NCBI RefSeq assembly: GCF_963378105.1
Contig: NZ_OY726398.1
Location: 4,712,001 to 4,776,000 of the forward strand
Direction: 5' to 3'
Length of the DNA stretch: 64,000 nucleotides
Origin: Mycolicibacter sp. MU0102
GTDB lineage: Bacteria; Actinomycetota; Actinomycetes; Mycobacteriales; Mycobacteriaceae
Shown here: positions 16,740 through 24,949 of the stretch, piece by piece
How positions within the stretch are numbered: position 1 is the first letter of the stretch
How the letters are laid out: every line of letters begins with the position of its first letter
Position numbers and translations under genes: made by a program
The notes under the pieces: model-generated
What the model saw: only the letters and a program-made list of their open reading frames with translations
The model's database searches: none
What the model was told of the DNA's origin: nothing

Positions 16740-16745
16740 TAGCCT
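16740..16745 (+). promoter_or_regulatory. Putative -10 box (TAGCCT) for the lipid-locus fadD
   Basis: TAGCCT fits TANNNT and ends 7 nt before ATG 16753, so fadD is probably read from a leaderless mRNA that may also cover gap and chp. It resembles the box at 14309. Confidence 0.45.
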
Positions 16746-16752
16746 CACCGGA

Positions 16753-18492
16753 ATGTCTGATGTTTCCTTGTTAACTTTGTTGCGCGAACGCGCCTCCCTC
16801 GCGCCCGATGAGGCGGCGTTCACCTACACCGATTACGACCAGAACTGGGACGGTGTCGCCGAGACGCTGTCGTGGTCACAGATGTATCGGCGCGCCCTCA
16901 ATGTCGCGAAGGAACTCCAGCGGCACGGGTCTGCCGGGGATCGCGCGGTGATCCTGGCCCCACAAGGCCTCGGTTACATCGCCGGTTTCCTGGGCGCCAT
17001 CCAAGCGGGATTCATCGCCGTGCCGCTGCCGGTGCCGCATCCCGGTGCGCACGACGAGCGGGTCAGCGCCGTTCTCACCGACACCGCTCCCACCGTCGTC
17101 TTGACCACGTCGGGAGCGGCAGATCTTGTCGCTGAGTACGTCCGGGAATCCGGGGCCGACGCCACGGCAACCGTGGTCGCTGTCGATGAGTTGGATCTGG
17201 ATGCCAGCGTCGCCATGGGTGCGCAACCTGTCGACTCCGGCGGTGTGGCTTATCTGCAGTACACCTCGGGCTCGACTCGGCTTCCGGCTGGCGTGATGGT
17301 CTCGCACCGCAACCTTCAGGTGAACTTCCGCCAGTTCATGGCGGGCTACTTCCCGGAGTTCAACGGGGTGGCGCCCCCCGACACAACGATCGTGTCGTGG
17401 CTGCCCTTCTACCATGATCTGGGCTTGATCCTGGGCATCATCGCACCCATCCTGGGTGGCTACCGTTGCGAGCTGACGAGTCCGGTGGCGTTTTTGCAGC
17501 GTCCGGCGCGCTGGGTCCAAGCAATGGCCAGCCACACCCGAACGTTTACGGCGGCTCCGAACTTCGCCTTCGAACTGGCGGTGCGCAAGACGACCGAAGA
17601 AGACATGGCCGGACTTGACCTGGGCGACGTGCTGGGCATCGTCAGCGGCAGTGAACGCGTCCATCCCGCGACTTTGGAGCGCTTCCTCAACCGATTCGCC
17701 CCCCATAACTTCCGCGCTCGGGCCCTGCACCCGGCCTATGGGTTGGCCGAGGCGACTCTGTATGTCGCCACCCTCGATGTGGAATGCCCGCCCCAGACCG
17801 TCTACTTCGAATCGGAGAAGTTGACGCGCGGTAGTGCGCAACGGTGCGAGGCACCCGAGGGCACGCCCCTGCTCACCTACGGTGTGCCGAAGTCGCCGGC
17901 GGTGCGGATCGTGGACCCCGAAACGTGCGCAGAGTGCTCCGTGGGAACCGTCGGCGAGATCTGGACCGCTGGCGCCAATGTCGCTGCCGGCTACTGGAAC
18001 AAGCCGGAACAGACGCAGGAAGTGTTCGAGGCGACGCTTGTCAGGGCGTCCGAGGGCACCCCGAGCGGCCCCTGGCTGCGGACCGGCGACCTCGGATTCA
18101 TCTCCGAGGGTGAGCTGTTCATTGTGGGCCGCATGAAGGATCTGCTGATCATCCGCGGGCGCAACCACTACCCCGAGGACATCGAGGCCACCCTTCAAGA
18201 GATCAGCGGCGGTCGCGTCGCGGCCATCTCGGTTCCGGTCAACGAGGACGAGACGCTGGTCACCATCATCGAAGTTCGGGATCGTGGCGAATTCGCCGAG
18301 GACGCCGCGCAGCGGCTTGCCGTCCTGAAGAACGACGTGCAGGCAGCGATCGCTCAGGTCCACGGGGTGACCGTTGCTGATGTGGTGCTGGTTGGTCCGG
18401 GATCGATTCCCATCACCACCAGCGGCAAGGTGCGCCGGGCGGCCTGCGTCGAGCAGTACCAAAGCCAGCAGTTCACCCGTATGGACCGCTGA
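16753..18492 (+). CDS. Long-chain fatty-acyl-AMP ligase (FAAL), FadD23-like
   Basis: This 579-residue adenylate-forming enzyme activates a fatty acid as acyl-AMP and passes it to a polyketide synthase. The P-loop is YTSGSTRLPAGVMVSHRN, the A5 motif is AYGLAEATLYVA (the FAAL form), and the C-terminal hinge and lysine region are TGDLGFISEGELFIVGRMKDLLIIRGRNHYPEDIE and TTSGKVRRAAC. Length and the AEATLYV form favour FAAL over acyl-CoA ligase. Its place beside pks, papA and mmpL fits FadD23 (sulfolipid), FadD21 (polyacyltrehalose) or the FadD of trehalose polyphleate loci; I cannot separate these by eye. It would supply the starter acid for the Pks at 24950. Cytosolic. Confidence 0.9.
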   Translation: MSDVSLLTLLRERASLAPDEAAFTYTDYDQNWDGVAETLSWSQMYRRALNVAKELQRHGSAGDRAVILAPQGLGYIAGFLGAIQAGFIAVPLPVPHPGAHDERVSAVLTDTAPTVVLTTSGAADLVAEYVRESGADATATVVAVDELDLDASVAMGAQPVDSGGVAYLQYTSGSTRLPAGVMVSHRNLQVNFRQFMAGYFPEFNGVAPPDTTIVSWLPFYHDLGLILGIIAPILGGYRCELTSPVAFLQRPARWVQAMASHTRTFTAAPNFAFELAVRKTTEEDMAGLDLGDVLGIVSGSERVHPATLERFLNRFAPHNFRARALHPAYGLAEATLYVATLDVECPPQTVYFESEKLTRGSAQRCEAPEGTPLLTYGVPKSPAVRIVDPETCAECSVGTVGEIWTAGANVAAGYWNKPEQTQEVFEATLVRASEGTPSGPWLRTGDLGFISEGELFIVGRMKDLLIIRGRNHYPEDIEATLQEISGGRVAAISVPVNEDETLVTIIEVRDRGEFAEDAAQRLAVLKNDVQAAIAQVHGVTVADVVLVGPGSIPITTSGKVRRAACVEQYQSQQFTRMDR

Positions 18493-18525
18493 GCGGGCCG
18501 CGTCCCCGCGCTACGAACTCGCCGC

Positions 18526-19203
18526 ATGTGGATCGCCCTGCTCGTGATGGCTGCCGCCACCAGCGTTGAGCCGGTTCGCATCGGTTTGACACTGCTGATG
18601 CTGAACCGGCCCAGGCCGGCGCTGCAGCTGATGGCGTTCCTGTGCGGCGGCTTCGTCATGGGGACAACCGGCGGTCTGGTGGTGCTGTTCTTGCTCCCGC
18701 CCACCTTGGCCGAGTCTTCTGGGCTGACCCTGCCGAGGGCCCAGATCGCCATCGGCGCGCTGGCGCTGCTCACCGCAGCGGTTCTCGCGGTCAGAATCGT
18801 CACCGACCGGCCGAGTGCGATGCGCGCGGATCGCGCCGATTCCGTCCCGGCCAGATTTTCTGCTCGGGCACAGCGCCTGCTCAAGGGTCGGTCACTGTGG
18901 GTGGCGGGAACAGCCGGTTTGAGTATCGCGCTGCCGTCGGTGGACTACCTGGCCGCGTTGGCGATCATCGTGGCCTCCGGCGACGCCACCAGCACGAAGA
19001 TCGCCGCGCTGCTGACGTTCAACGTGCTGGCGTTTGCGCTCGTCGAGATTCCGCTGCTGGCCTACCTGCTGGCGCCGGGCGCCACCCGCGGGTTCATGGC
19101 AACGTTGCACAAGTGGGGTCGAACACGTCGTCCGGGCCAGGTCGCCGCCCTGCTGGCTACCGTAGGCGGTGTCTTATGCACTGCCGGTGTCCTGGGTCTA
19201 TGA
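18526..19203 (+). CDS. GAP/Sap-family membrane protein of the lipid export locus
   Basis: The 225-residue protein has about six transmembrane segments (for example LLVMAAATSVEPVRIGLTLLM, LMAFLCGGFVMGTTGGLVVLF, and AALLTFNVLAFALVEIPLLA). It matches the GAP (glycopeptidolipid-addressing) / Sap family of small inner-membrane proteins. These assist MmpL-dependent transport of glycolipids; Sap does so for sulfolipid-1. The loop after the third segment is Arg-rich. It follows fadD by 33 bp and precedes chp by 52 bp in the same direction, so the three form one transcription unit facing the mmpL-papA-pks unit. Confidence 0.85.
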   Translation: MWIALLVMAAATSVEPVRIGLTLLMLNRPRPALQLMAFLCGGFVMGTTGGLVVLFLLPPTLAESSGLTLPRAQIAIGALALLTAAVLAVRIVTDRPSAMRADRADSVPARFSARAQRLLKGRSLWVAGTAGLSIALPSVDYLAALAIIVASGDATSTKIAALLTFNVLAFALVEIPLLAYLLAPGATRGFMATLHKWGRTRRPGQVAALLATVGGVLCTAGVLGL

Positions 19204-19255
19204 GAAGGTGGACGTCGGGTCCGACAGCGGACCTGCACGGTTGAAGGGGTTAGCA

Positions 19256-20353
19256 ATGAAACGACTGGTCGCCGGAGCTCTCGCGGTGTGGCTCGCCGGT
19301 TCGGCTAGCGGGTTGAGCGCCAGTACGGCTACCGCCACCCCGGCACGCCCGACCGATACCCCCTGGGTTGCACCCGCACCGACTCCGACGCCGGCACCGG
19401 TGGGCGAAGCGTCGAATGTCGACGTCGTCTACGCGGTCGGCGGTGCCCGGCCGCCCGGCATCCCGTGGGCGGACTACACCCGCCGCGCCGGTTCGGGCTA
19501 TTTCCCGAACAAGAAGCGGGAAATCATCGACTACCCGGCCGGCGCCATGTTCCGGTGGGTGCCCACCATGTTCGCTCCCGACGCCAAGCGCGACAACGTG
19601 ACCGTGTCCGCAGCGGTCGACGCGGCCGCCGACAACCTCGATGCAGTGATTCGCCGCGGCACCCAGCCTGCCAGTGTCATCGGTTTGTCGCAGGGCACCA
19701 TGGCGCTCGACAAGGAGCAGGTCCGGCTCGCCAACGACCCCGCCGCACCGCCGGCAGACATGTTGCAATTCACGACAATCGGCTCACCCATGGGCAAGCA
19801 CGCTTTCGGGAAGAGCTTTCTTTCCGGCCTCTTTGCGCCGGGCAGCCGGCTGCCTCTCGAGGACTACGACATGCCCCCCGAGGTGGAGAGCCAATACGAC
19901 ACCAATCGGATCGTCGCCGCCTACGACGGCATGGCCGACTTCCCCGACCGGCCCGACAATCTGTGGTCGGTCGCCAACGCCCTGCTCGGTGCCGCGATCG
20001 TGCATACGCCGTCCGCGTTCACCACGCCCGCTGATGTGCCCGCGCAGAACGTCCGATCCACCATTAATTCCCGCGGCGCCACCACAACGACGTACCTGAT
20101 TCCCATCAATCACCTGCCGTTGACCATGCCGCTGCGCTTCGCCGGCGTGCCGGACGACCTGGTCGACCAGCTCGACGGTTTCCTGCAGCCGCAGGTCGAC
20201 GCCGGATACTCCCGCAATGACGACCCCGCCAGCAGGCCGATCTCGGTGCACCCGGCCGGCATGGATGTGGTGGAGGTTCTGGGACCGGAGACCAGCAGCG
20301 CCGTCGATGACACCGTCGGTAAGCTGCGCAGCTTCTTCAATTTCACCGGCTGA
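19256..20353 (+). CDS. Chp-like secreted PE-PPE-domain acyltransferase
   Basis: This 365-residue protein has an N-terminal signal (LVAGALAVWLAGSASGLSAS), a Pro-rich linker, then a PE-PPE hydrolase domain (VDVVYAVGGARPPGIPW) with the nucleophile elbow GLSQGTMALD and a late His in PINHLPLTMPLRF. Chp1 and Chp2 in M. tuberculosis are envelope acyltransferases that move an acyl chain between two acyltrehalose molecules to finish sulfolipid-1 or polyacyltrehalose. The equivalent gene in trehalose polyphleate loci does a similar job. It probably acts outside the membrane after MmpL/GAP export. ATG 19256 has GAAGGGG 7-13 nt upstream. It converges with mmpL, 9 bp apart. Confidence 0.88.
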   Translation: MKRLVAGALAVWLAGSASGLSASTATATPARPTDTPWVAPAPTPTPAPVGEASNVDVVYAVGGARPPGIPWADYTRRAGSGYFPNKKREIIDYPAGAMFRWVPTMFAPDAKRDNVTVSAAVDAAADNLDAVIRRGTQPASVIGLSQGTMALDKEQVRLANDPAAPPADMLQFTTIGSPMGKHAFGKSFLSGLFAPGSRLPLEDYDMPPEVESQYDTNRIVAAYDGMADFPDRPDNLWSVANALLGAAIVHTPSAFTTPADVPAQNVRSTINSRGATTTTYLIPINHLPLTMPLRFAGVPDDLVDQLDGFLQPQVDAGYSRNDDPASRPISVHPAGMDVVEVLGPETSSAVDDTVGKLRSFFNFTG

Positions 20354-20362
20354 CGCACGGCG

Positions 20363-23300
20363 TCAGGCTTCGGCCACCGTCTCAATCGTGTCGCCCTTGG
20401 CGGTGCTGCGTTTCGGGTTGCCGGCCAAAGGTTGTAGCCACGGACGCGCGGGCCACCAGTTCGCCCGTCCGAGCAGTGCTGCGGCGGCGGGCACGGTAAT
20501 GCTGCGCACCACGAACGTGTCGACAAGGATGCCGGCTCCGATCACGAAGCCGCCCTGCACGACAGCCCCGACGCTGGCGAACAGCAGCCCGAACATGGCG
20601 GAGGCGAAAATGAGACCGGCAGCGGTGATCACCGCGCCGGTCGACCCGACGGTGCGAATGACGCTGGTACGAACGCCCAGCGGCGCTTCGTCGCGCAATC
20701 GGGACGCAAGCAGCATGTTGTAGTCGGCTCCCACAGCCACCAGCACCACAAACGCCAAACCCGGCACGCTCCAGTGCAGTTGCTGCCCCAATATGACCTG
20801 AAAGACCAAAGCGCCAAGCCCGATCGCCGACAGGTAGGAGATGATCACCGAGCCCACCAGATAGATCGGGGCAACGATCGCTCGTAGCAGGGCGGTCAAG
20901 ATCAGCAGCACCACCAGCGTCGTCAGGACGACGATGAGCCGGATGTCCCGGTCGTAGTAGTCGCGAATATCGCGCAGCGTGACCGGGTACCCGGAGATCG
21001 AAATCGAGGCGTCCGCCAGCACGGTATTGGGTTGCGCCGCTTGGGCGGTCGCAAGAATGGTGTTGACCTGGTCCATGGCCTTGGTGCTGAACGGATCCTC
21101 GTCGGTTTGGATGAAATACCGCACCGAATGTCCGTCGGGCGAGACGAAGGTGTGGGCCAGCGACTTGAACTCCTCGGTGGCCAGAACCTCTCGCGGCACA
21201 TTGAATCCCGCCATCGACGGTTCGGAAGCGTCGTGGCCCATCGTCATGAGAAACGCCGAGGCGGTGTCCAGGCCCAGTCCCAACTCCTTGGTCTGGTCAA
21301 CCAGGAGCTGTACCCCGTCGGCCACCTGACGGCCGGCGCTGGCGAGCTCGTTGGTGCCGTTCTGCATCTCGATGATCTTCCGCTGTACCCGGCGAGGATT
21401 GTCGAATCCGAGCGCATGCAGAGACTGCGAGGCTGACAGCAAAGACCGGCTCAGCCCGTTGACCGCCGACGACAAGGTCTGCGAGGGCTGCGCAGACTGC
21501 AGCTGACGAAACAGGCTGGAGATTTCATCGAGAGTGCCTGCGGCACGGGCGTTTTGCAGCTTGTGGAACTCGGCTCGCGCCGTCTCGCAAATCGGATTGG
21601 CGTCACATGTCGGGCTGGCATCGAGGGACTCGGTGACGGGATCGACCCAGTCGAAGCTGGACGCGAGCCCGGCGAAGGTCACCTGGAGGGCGTCGCCGAG
21701 TGCCCGGATACTGTTGACCAGCCTTGCGGCCTGGTCGATTTCACCGAATGTCTTGTTGCCCCCGAACTGAGCCTGCAGATACGCCAGCGCGTCGACCAGA
21801 CTGCGCACGCTGCCAACGGACTGGCTGACCTGGGTGTTCAGATCTCCGAGGCCGTTTGCCAGCTTCCTGGAGCCCGTAGTCAGCCGGTTGAGGTCACCAT
21901 CGCGCTCAGCGATCAAGCCCGCGGCCTCGCCCAGCTGGCCCCCGACTTCACCGGCTTGGTAAGTGGCCCTGGCCTCTTCGAGGGACTGACCACTCGGTCG
22001 GGTAACGCCACGCACAGCAGCCACACCCGGGATCTGGCTGATCCGTTGCGCCATCTGCTCCATGTCGGCCAGAGCCCGCGGAGTACGCAGATCGTTGGGC
22101 GATTGAACCAGCAGGTATTCGGGGATCGTCTGGTTCACCGGGAAGTGCCGGTCCAACGCCGCATACCCCACCGAGCTGTCGACCGAAGCCGGCAGTTGTT
22201 TGCGGTCGTCGTAGTTGAACCGGATCAGCCCCGCGGCGCTGCCCAATGCCAGCAACAGCGCCAGGCTACCGACCAGATACGTCTTGGGGCGCCGAACGAT
22301 TCGCACCCCGGTCCGGCGCCAGAACCGCGCAGCGCGTTCGGGACGCGGCGCCACCCAGCCGCGCGGACCGGCCAGCGTCAGAATGGCCGGAAGCAACGTC
22401 ACCGCAGCCAAGAACGCCACCGCGATCCCGATCGCCAGCACCGGGCCGACGGTGGCGAACACCCCAAGTTTGGCAAAGCCCATCCCCAGCAGGGTGATGG
22501 CAACGGTGGCCGCAGACGCGGCAATCACCTTGCCGATCGATGCCAGGGCCCGCCGCACCGCGCGCTGGCAGTCCTCGGCAGTACCGGATCCCATCCGGAT
22601 GTAGTCGTGATAACGGCTGACCAGGAAGACCACGTAGTCGGTTCCCACGCCGGCGATCAATGCGCTGAGCATCACGATGGCCTGGTTGGAGACGGCCATT
22701 CCGGTCACCAGTGACGCCGTCGCGACCGCCGCCTGCGCCGCGACCATCGATGCGCCGATGGTGATCAGGGGCAGCAGCATGGTGAGCGGGTTGCGGTAGA
22801 TGATGCCCAGAATGAACAGCAGCAGGACACCGATCGCCAGCTCGATCGCGAAGCGGTCCCGCGCCCCGGCGTCGGTCAGGTCGGCGACGGTGGCTGCCGG
22901 ACCCGTGACGTCGGCGGTCAGCGTCGATCCAGCAACGGTCTCCCTGACCGTCTCGGCAACTCTTACGTATGCCGCGTAGGCCTCGGGAGTTCCCAAGTCC
23001 CCCGCGAGCCCGACCGGCAGAATCCACGCCTTGCCGTCACTGCTGGCGAGCACCTCCCGCAACGCCGGGGTGGCGTGAAAGTCCTGCAGCATCACCACGT
23101 CTTCGGTATCAAGACGCAGCCGGTCCACCAGTGCGCGGTAGACCTTTTCATCGGCTCGATCTAAGCCCGCCTCATCGGTGAGCAGAACGGTCAGCACGTT
23201 CTCCGAGCCGTCCTCGTCAAAGGCGGCGGAGACCTTAGCGGCGGCCTGGACCGACGGGGCATCGGCAGGCAACACCGCGACAGGATGTCGCTGCGCCATA

Positions 23301-23380
23301 TCGGTCAGCGACGGCGCGAACAGCGGCAGCAGCACGACCAACAGCGCCCAGAAGCCGATCACCGGCCACGGGCGCCGCAC
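20363..23380 (-). CDS. MmpL-family lipid transporter (MmpL8/MmpL10 type)
   Basis: This RND-type inner-membrane transporter of ~1005 residues exports the lipid made by the adjacent Pks/PapA. It has two six-helix bundles with the proton-relay Asp-Tyr pairs GTDYVVFLVSRYHDY and GADYNMLLASRL. Large periplasmic loops (from ADAPSVQAAAKVSAAFDE, and a long coil around LDRHFPVNQTIPEYLLVQS) are as in MmpL8/10. GTG 23380 is the first canonical in-frame start, but coding similarity extends upstream (IFSRLGDFVV before RRPWPVIGFW). A near-perfect Shine-Dalgarno sits before an ATC codon at 23405-23407, which is the natural start position. The frame stays open from papA's stop (the two genes share a frame) but holds no ATG, GTG or TTG. 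Either AUC initiation, a start-codon mutation or a base-call error is involved. Confidence 0.9.
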   Translation of the reverse strand: MRRPWPVIGFWALLVVLLPLFAPSLTDMAQRHPVAVLPADAPSVQAAAKVSAAFDEDGSENVLTVLLTDEAGLDRADEKVYRALVDRLRLDTEDVVMLQDFHATPALREVLASSDGKAWILPVGLAGDLGTPEAYAAYVRVAETVRETVAGSTLTADVTGPAATVADLTDAGARDRFAIELAIGVLLLFILGIIYRNPLTMLLPLITIGASMVAAQAAVATASLVTGMAVSNQAIVMLSALIAGVGTDYVVFLVSRYHDYIRMGSGTAEDCQRAVRRALASIGKVIAASAATVAITLLGMGFAKLGVFATVGPVLAIGIAVAFLAAVTLLPAILTLAGPRGWVAPRPERAARFWRRTGVRIVRRPKTYLVGSLALLLALGSAAGLIRFNYDDRKQLPASVDSSVGYAALDRHFPVNQTIPEYLLVQSPNDLRTPRALADMEQMAQRISQIPGVAAVRGVTRPSGQSLEEARATYQAGEVGGQLGEAAGLIAERDGDLNRLTTGSRKLANGLGDLNTQVSQSVGSVRSLVDALAYLQAQFGGNKTFGEIDQAARLVNSIRALGDALQVTFAGLASSFDWVDPVTESLDASPTCDANPICETARAEFHKLQNARAAGTLDEISSLFRQLQSAQPSQTLSSAVNGLSRSLLSASQSLHALGFDNPRRVQRKIIEMQNGTNELASAGRQVADGVQLLVDQTKELGLGLDTASAFLMTMGHDASEPSMAGFNVPREVLATEEFKSLAHTFVSPDGHSVRYFIQTDEDPFSTKAMDQVNTILATAQAAQPNTVLADASISISGYPVTLRDIRDYYDRDIRLIVVLTTLVVLLILTALLRAIVAPIYLVGSVIISYLSAIGLGALVFQVILGQQLHWSVPGLAFVVLVAVGADYNMLLASRLRDEAPLGVRTSVIRTVGSTGAVITAAGLIFASAMFGLLFASVGAVVQGGFVIGAGILVDTFVVRSITVPAAAALLGRANWWPARPWLQPLAGNPKRSTAKGDTIETVAEA

Positions 23381-23404
23381 GACGAAGTCGCCTAGCCGGC
23401 TGAA

Positions 23405-23419
23405 GATGGGTTCACCTCC
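23405..23419 (-). promoter_or_regulatory. Strong Shine-Dalgarno followed by a non-canonical ATC start position for mmpL
   Basis: On the minus strand GGAGGTGA (23412-23419) is followed by ACCC and then ATC, a spacing of 7 nt from GGAGG. Translation from ATC would give (I/M)FSRLGDFVVRRPW, a typical MmpL N-terminus. The only nearby ATG (23468-23466, overlapping papA's stop as ATGA) is in another frame and soon stops. Confidence 0.5.
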
Positions 23420-23464
23420 GGCGGCAGCTGCTGGGCGTGCGTGTCTCAGCGAATGGAGCTGGAC

Positions 23465-24880
23465 TCATGCGACCTTCTCCCCATGGCCCTGCTCGGCAAT
23501 CCGCTCAAACACGGACTTCAACAACGCCAAGTAGCGCGCCACCGATTCGTGGGCCTCCGGGTTGTCCGGGAATACCGCGGTGACCGCGGTCTCCTCTTGC
23601 ACCCGGATCACGTAGAGCGACATCTGATACGAGTACCGGCCGTCGCTGTACACGCCGATGTTCAGGTCGTCCAGGCCCGCGGCGATCAACGCCGACAACG
23701 GCGCGGCCCCGGCGTCCATGAAATTGACGACGGGAAAATTCGGCGGCGGCTTGCCCAAGCTGGGGACCAACTCCCTCACCCGCTGGTAGGGCACGTCCGC
23801 CAGGCTTCTGCCTGAATCGAAAGAATCCTGCGCGGCCTTGGCGGCGTCCGCAAACGAAGACTCACCGATAGGAACGGTGATCGGAATCAGACCGGTGAAC
23901 CAGCCCAGGGTGAGGTCATCGTCCGGGGATCTGCGGGTGTCCCGCGGCGTCAGTCCGTAATAGGTCGCATCGCCGGTCAACTCCTGCTGCGCCAAACCGC
24001 AGCACGCCAAGACGCCACCGATGAACCGGGCGCTCGCGTCGGTGCAGGCCGACTCGAAATCGACGGTCTGCTTTTCATCCAGCATGGTGGCGGTGACCAT
24101 GGCCGCCGGGCACGGCTGCGTTGGGTCGCCGAGCGGCAACGGGAAACCCGGCAGGCTGTCGTCGTTGCTTTCGGCGAAGCTTCGCCAGGCCTGAATCTCG
24201 GGCGACTCTTGGGTGAGCGCAGAGGTGAACTCATGCTGACCGACACAGAACTCGCTGTAGTTTCCCGCCGGGGGCAACTCCAGCGGCGCCCCGCCGGCCA
24301 CCAGCGCGTTGTACATGAAATAGAGCTCCATCAACGTCACCCCGGCGACCGCCGCGTCCACATGCACGTGATCGATGCTGGCGAAGAACGTGAAGTGGCT
24401 CTTGCCCTGAATGATCCCGAACCGGAAGCAGTCCCACTGCAACGGATCGGGCGTCTCAGTCAACAGTTCGCGCACCTGCGGCAACGTCAGTTCGCCGTGA
24501 TCGACCGGGACGAACGCGATCTCGGCTGGGTCATCAATGACGTGGCGAATGAGGCTTCCGTCGTCGGCGTGCTCGAACCAGCTGCGGTAGGTCTCATGCC
24601 GCCGTACATGCGCGTTGATGATGTAGTCGATGGCACGCCGATCGCAGCGGCCCGCCATGTCGCAACTGAGCACCATCAGGCGCGAGTAGTCGAGTCCGAC
24701 GGCGGTCTGGTCGATGTAGCCACGAATGTGTTGTTCCTGCATGTAGCTGGCCGGCACGGCATTGACCGGCGCCTGTCGCGCCGTGGCCAGTGCAGCAGCC
24801 GACGGCTGCCACACCACAGTGGGACCGGCCTCGGGTTCCCAGTCCGACAACGTTCCCAACGCCAATGGCCCTACACGCAC
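23465..24880 (-). CDS. PapA-family acyltransferase (PapA1/PapA3 type)
   Basis: This 471-residue polyketide-associated acyltransferase is of the condensation-domain fold. The catalytic HxxxD motif is HVHVD (in SIDHVHVDAAVAG). The structural block NVxDWF-like DLTLGWFTGLIPITVP is also visible. PapA1 and PapA3 esterify trehalose with a Pks-made acyl chain, and by position this copy should use the product of the pks upstream (69 bp gap). GTG 24880 follows AGAGGAGC at good spacing. The stop is followed 57 nt later by the presumed mmpL ATC start. No papA2-like partner or sulfotransferase is in the window, which argues against a complete sulfolipid-1 pathway here. Confidence 0.9.
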   Translation of the reverse strand: MRVGPLALGTLSDWEPEAGPTVVWQPSAAALATARQAPVNAVPASYMQEQHIRGYIDQTAVGLDYSRLMVLSCDMAGRCDRRAIDYIINAHVRRHETYRSWFEHADDGSLIRHVIDDPAEIAFVPVDHGELTLPQVRELLTETPDPLQWDCFRFGIIQGKSHFTFFASIDHVHVDAAVAGVTLMELYFMYNALVAGGAPLELPPAGNYSEFCVGQHEFTSALTQESPEIQAWRSFAESNDDSLPGFPLPLGDPTQPCPAAMVTATMLDEKQTVDFESACTDASARFIGGVLACCGLAQQELTGDATYYGLTPRDTRRSPDDDLTLGWFTGLIPITVPIGESSFADAAKAAQDSFDSGRSLADVPYQRVRELVPSLGKPPPNFPVVNFMDAGAAPLSALIAAGLDDLNIGVYSDGRYSYQMSLYVIRVQEETAVTAVFPDNPEAHESVARYLALLKSVFERIAEQGHGEKVA

Positions 24881-24949
24881 CGTCTGCTCCTCTTCTCAGG
24901 CGAAAAACGCTTCGGCTGGCGGCTCGGGACAGCGGCCGGCCGACTCAAA

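Noticed and set aside
23405..23468. ATG at 23468 overlapping the papA stop as the mmpL start with a +1 frameshift
   Set aside because: Needs a programmed or sequencing frameshift before the TGA 18 codons on; the Shine-Dalgarno before ATC at 23407 is a simpler explanation.
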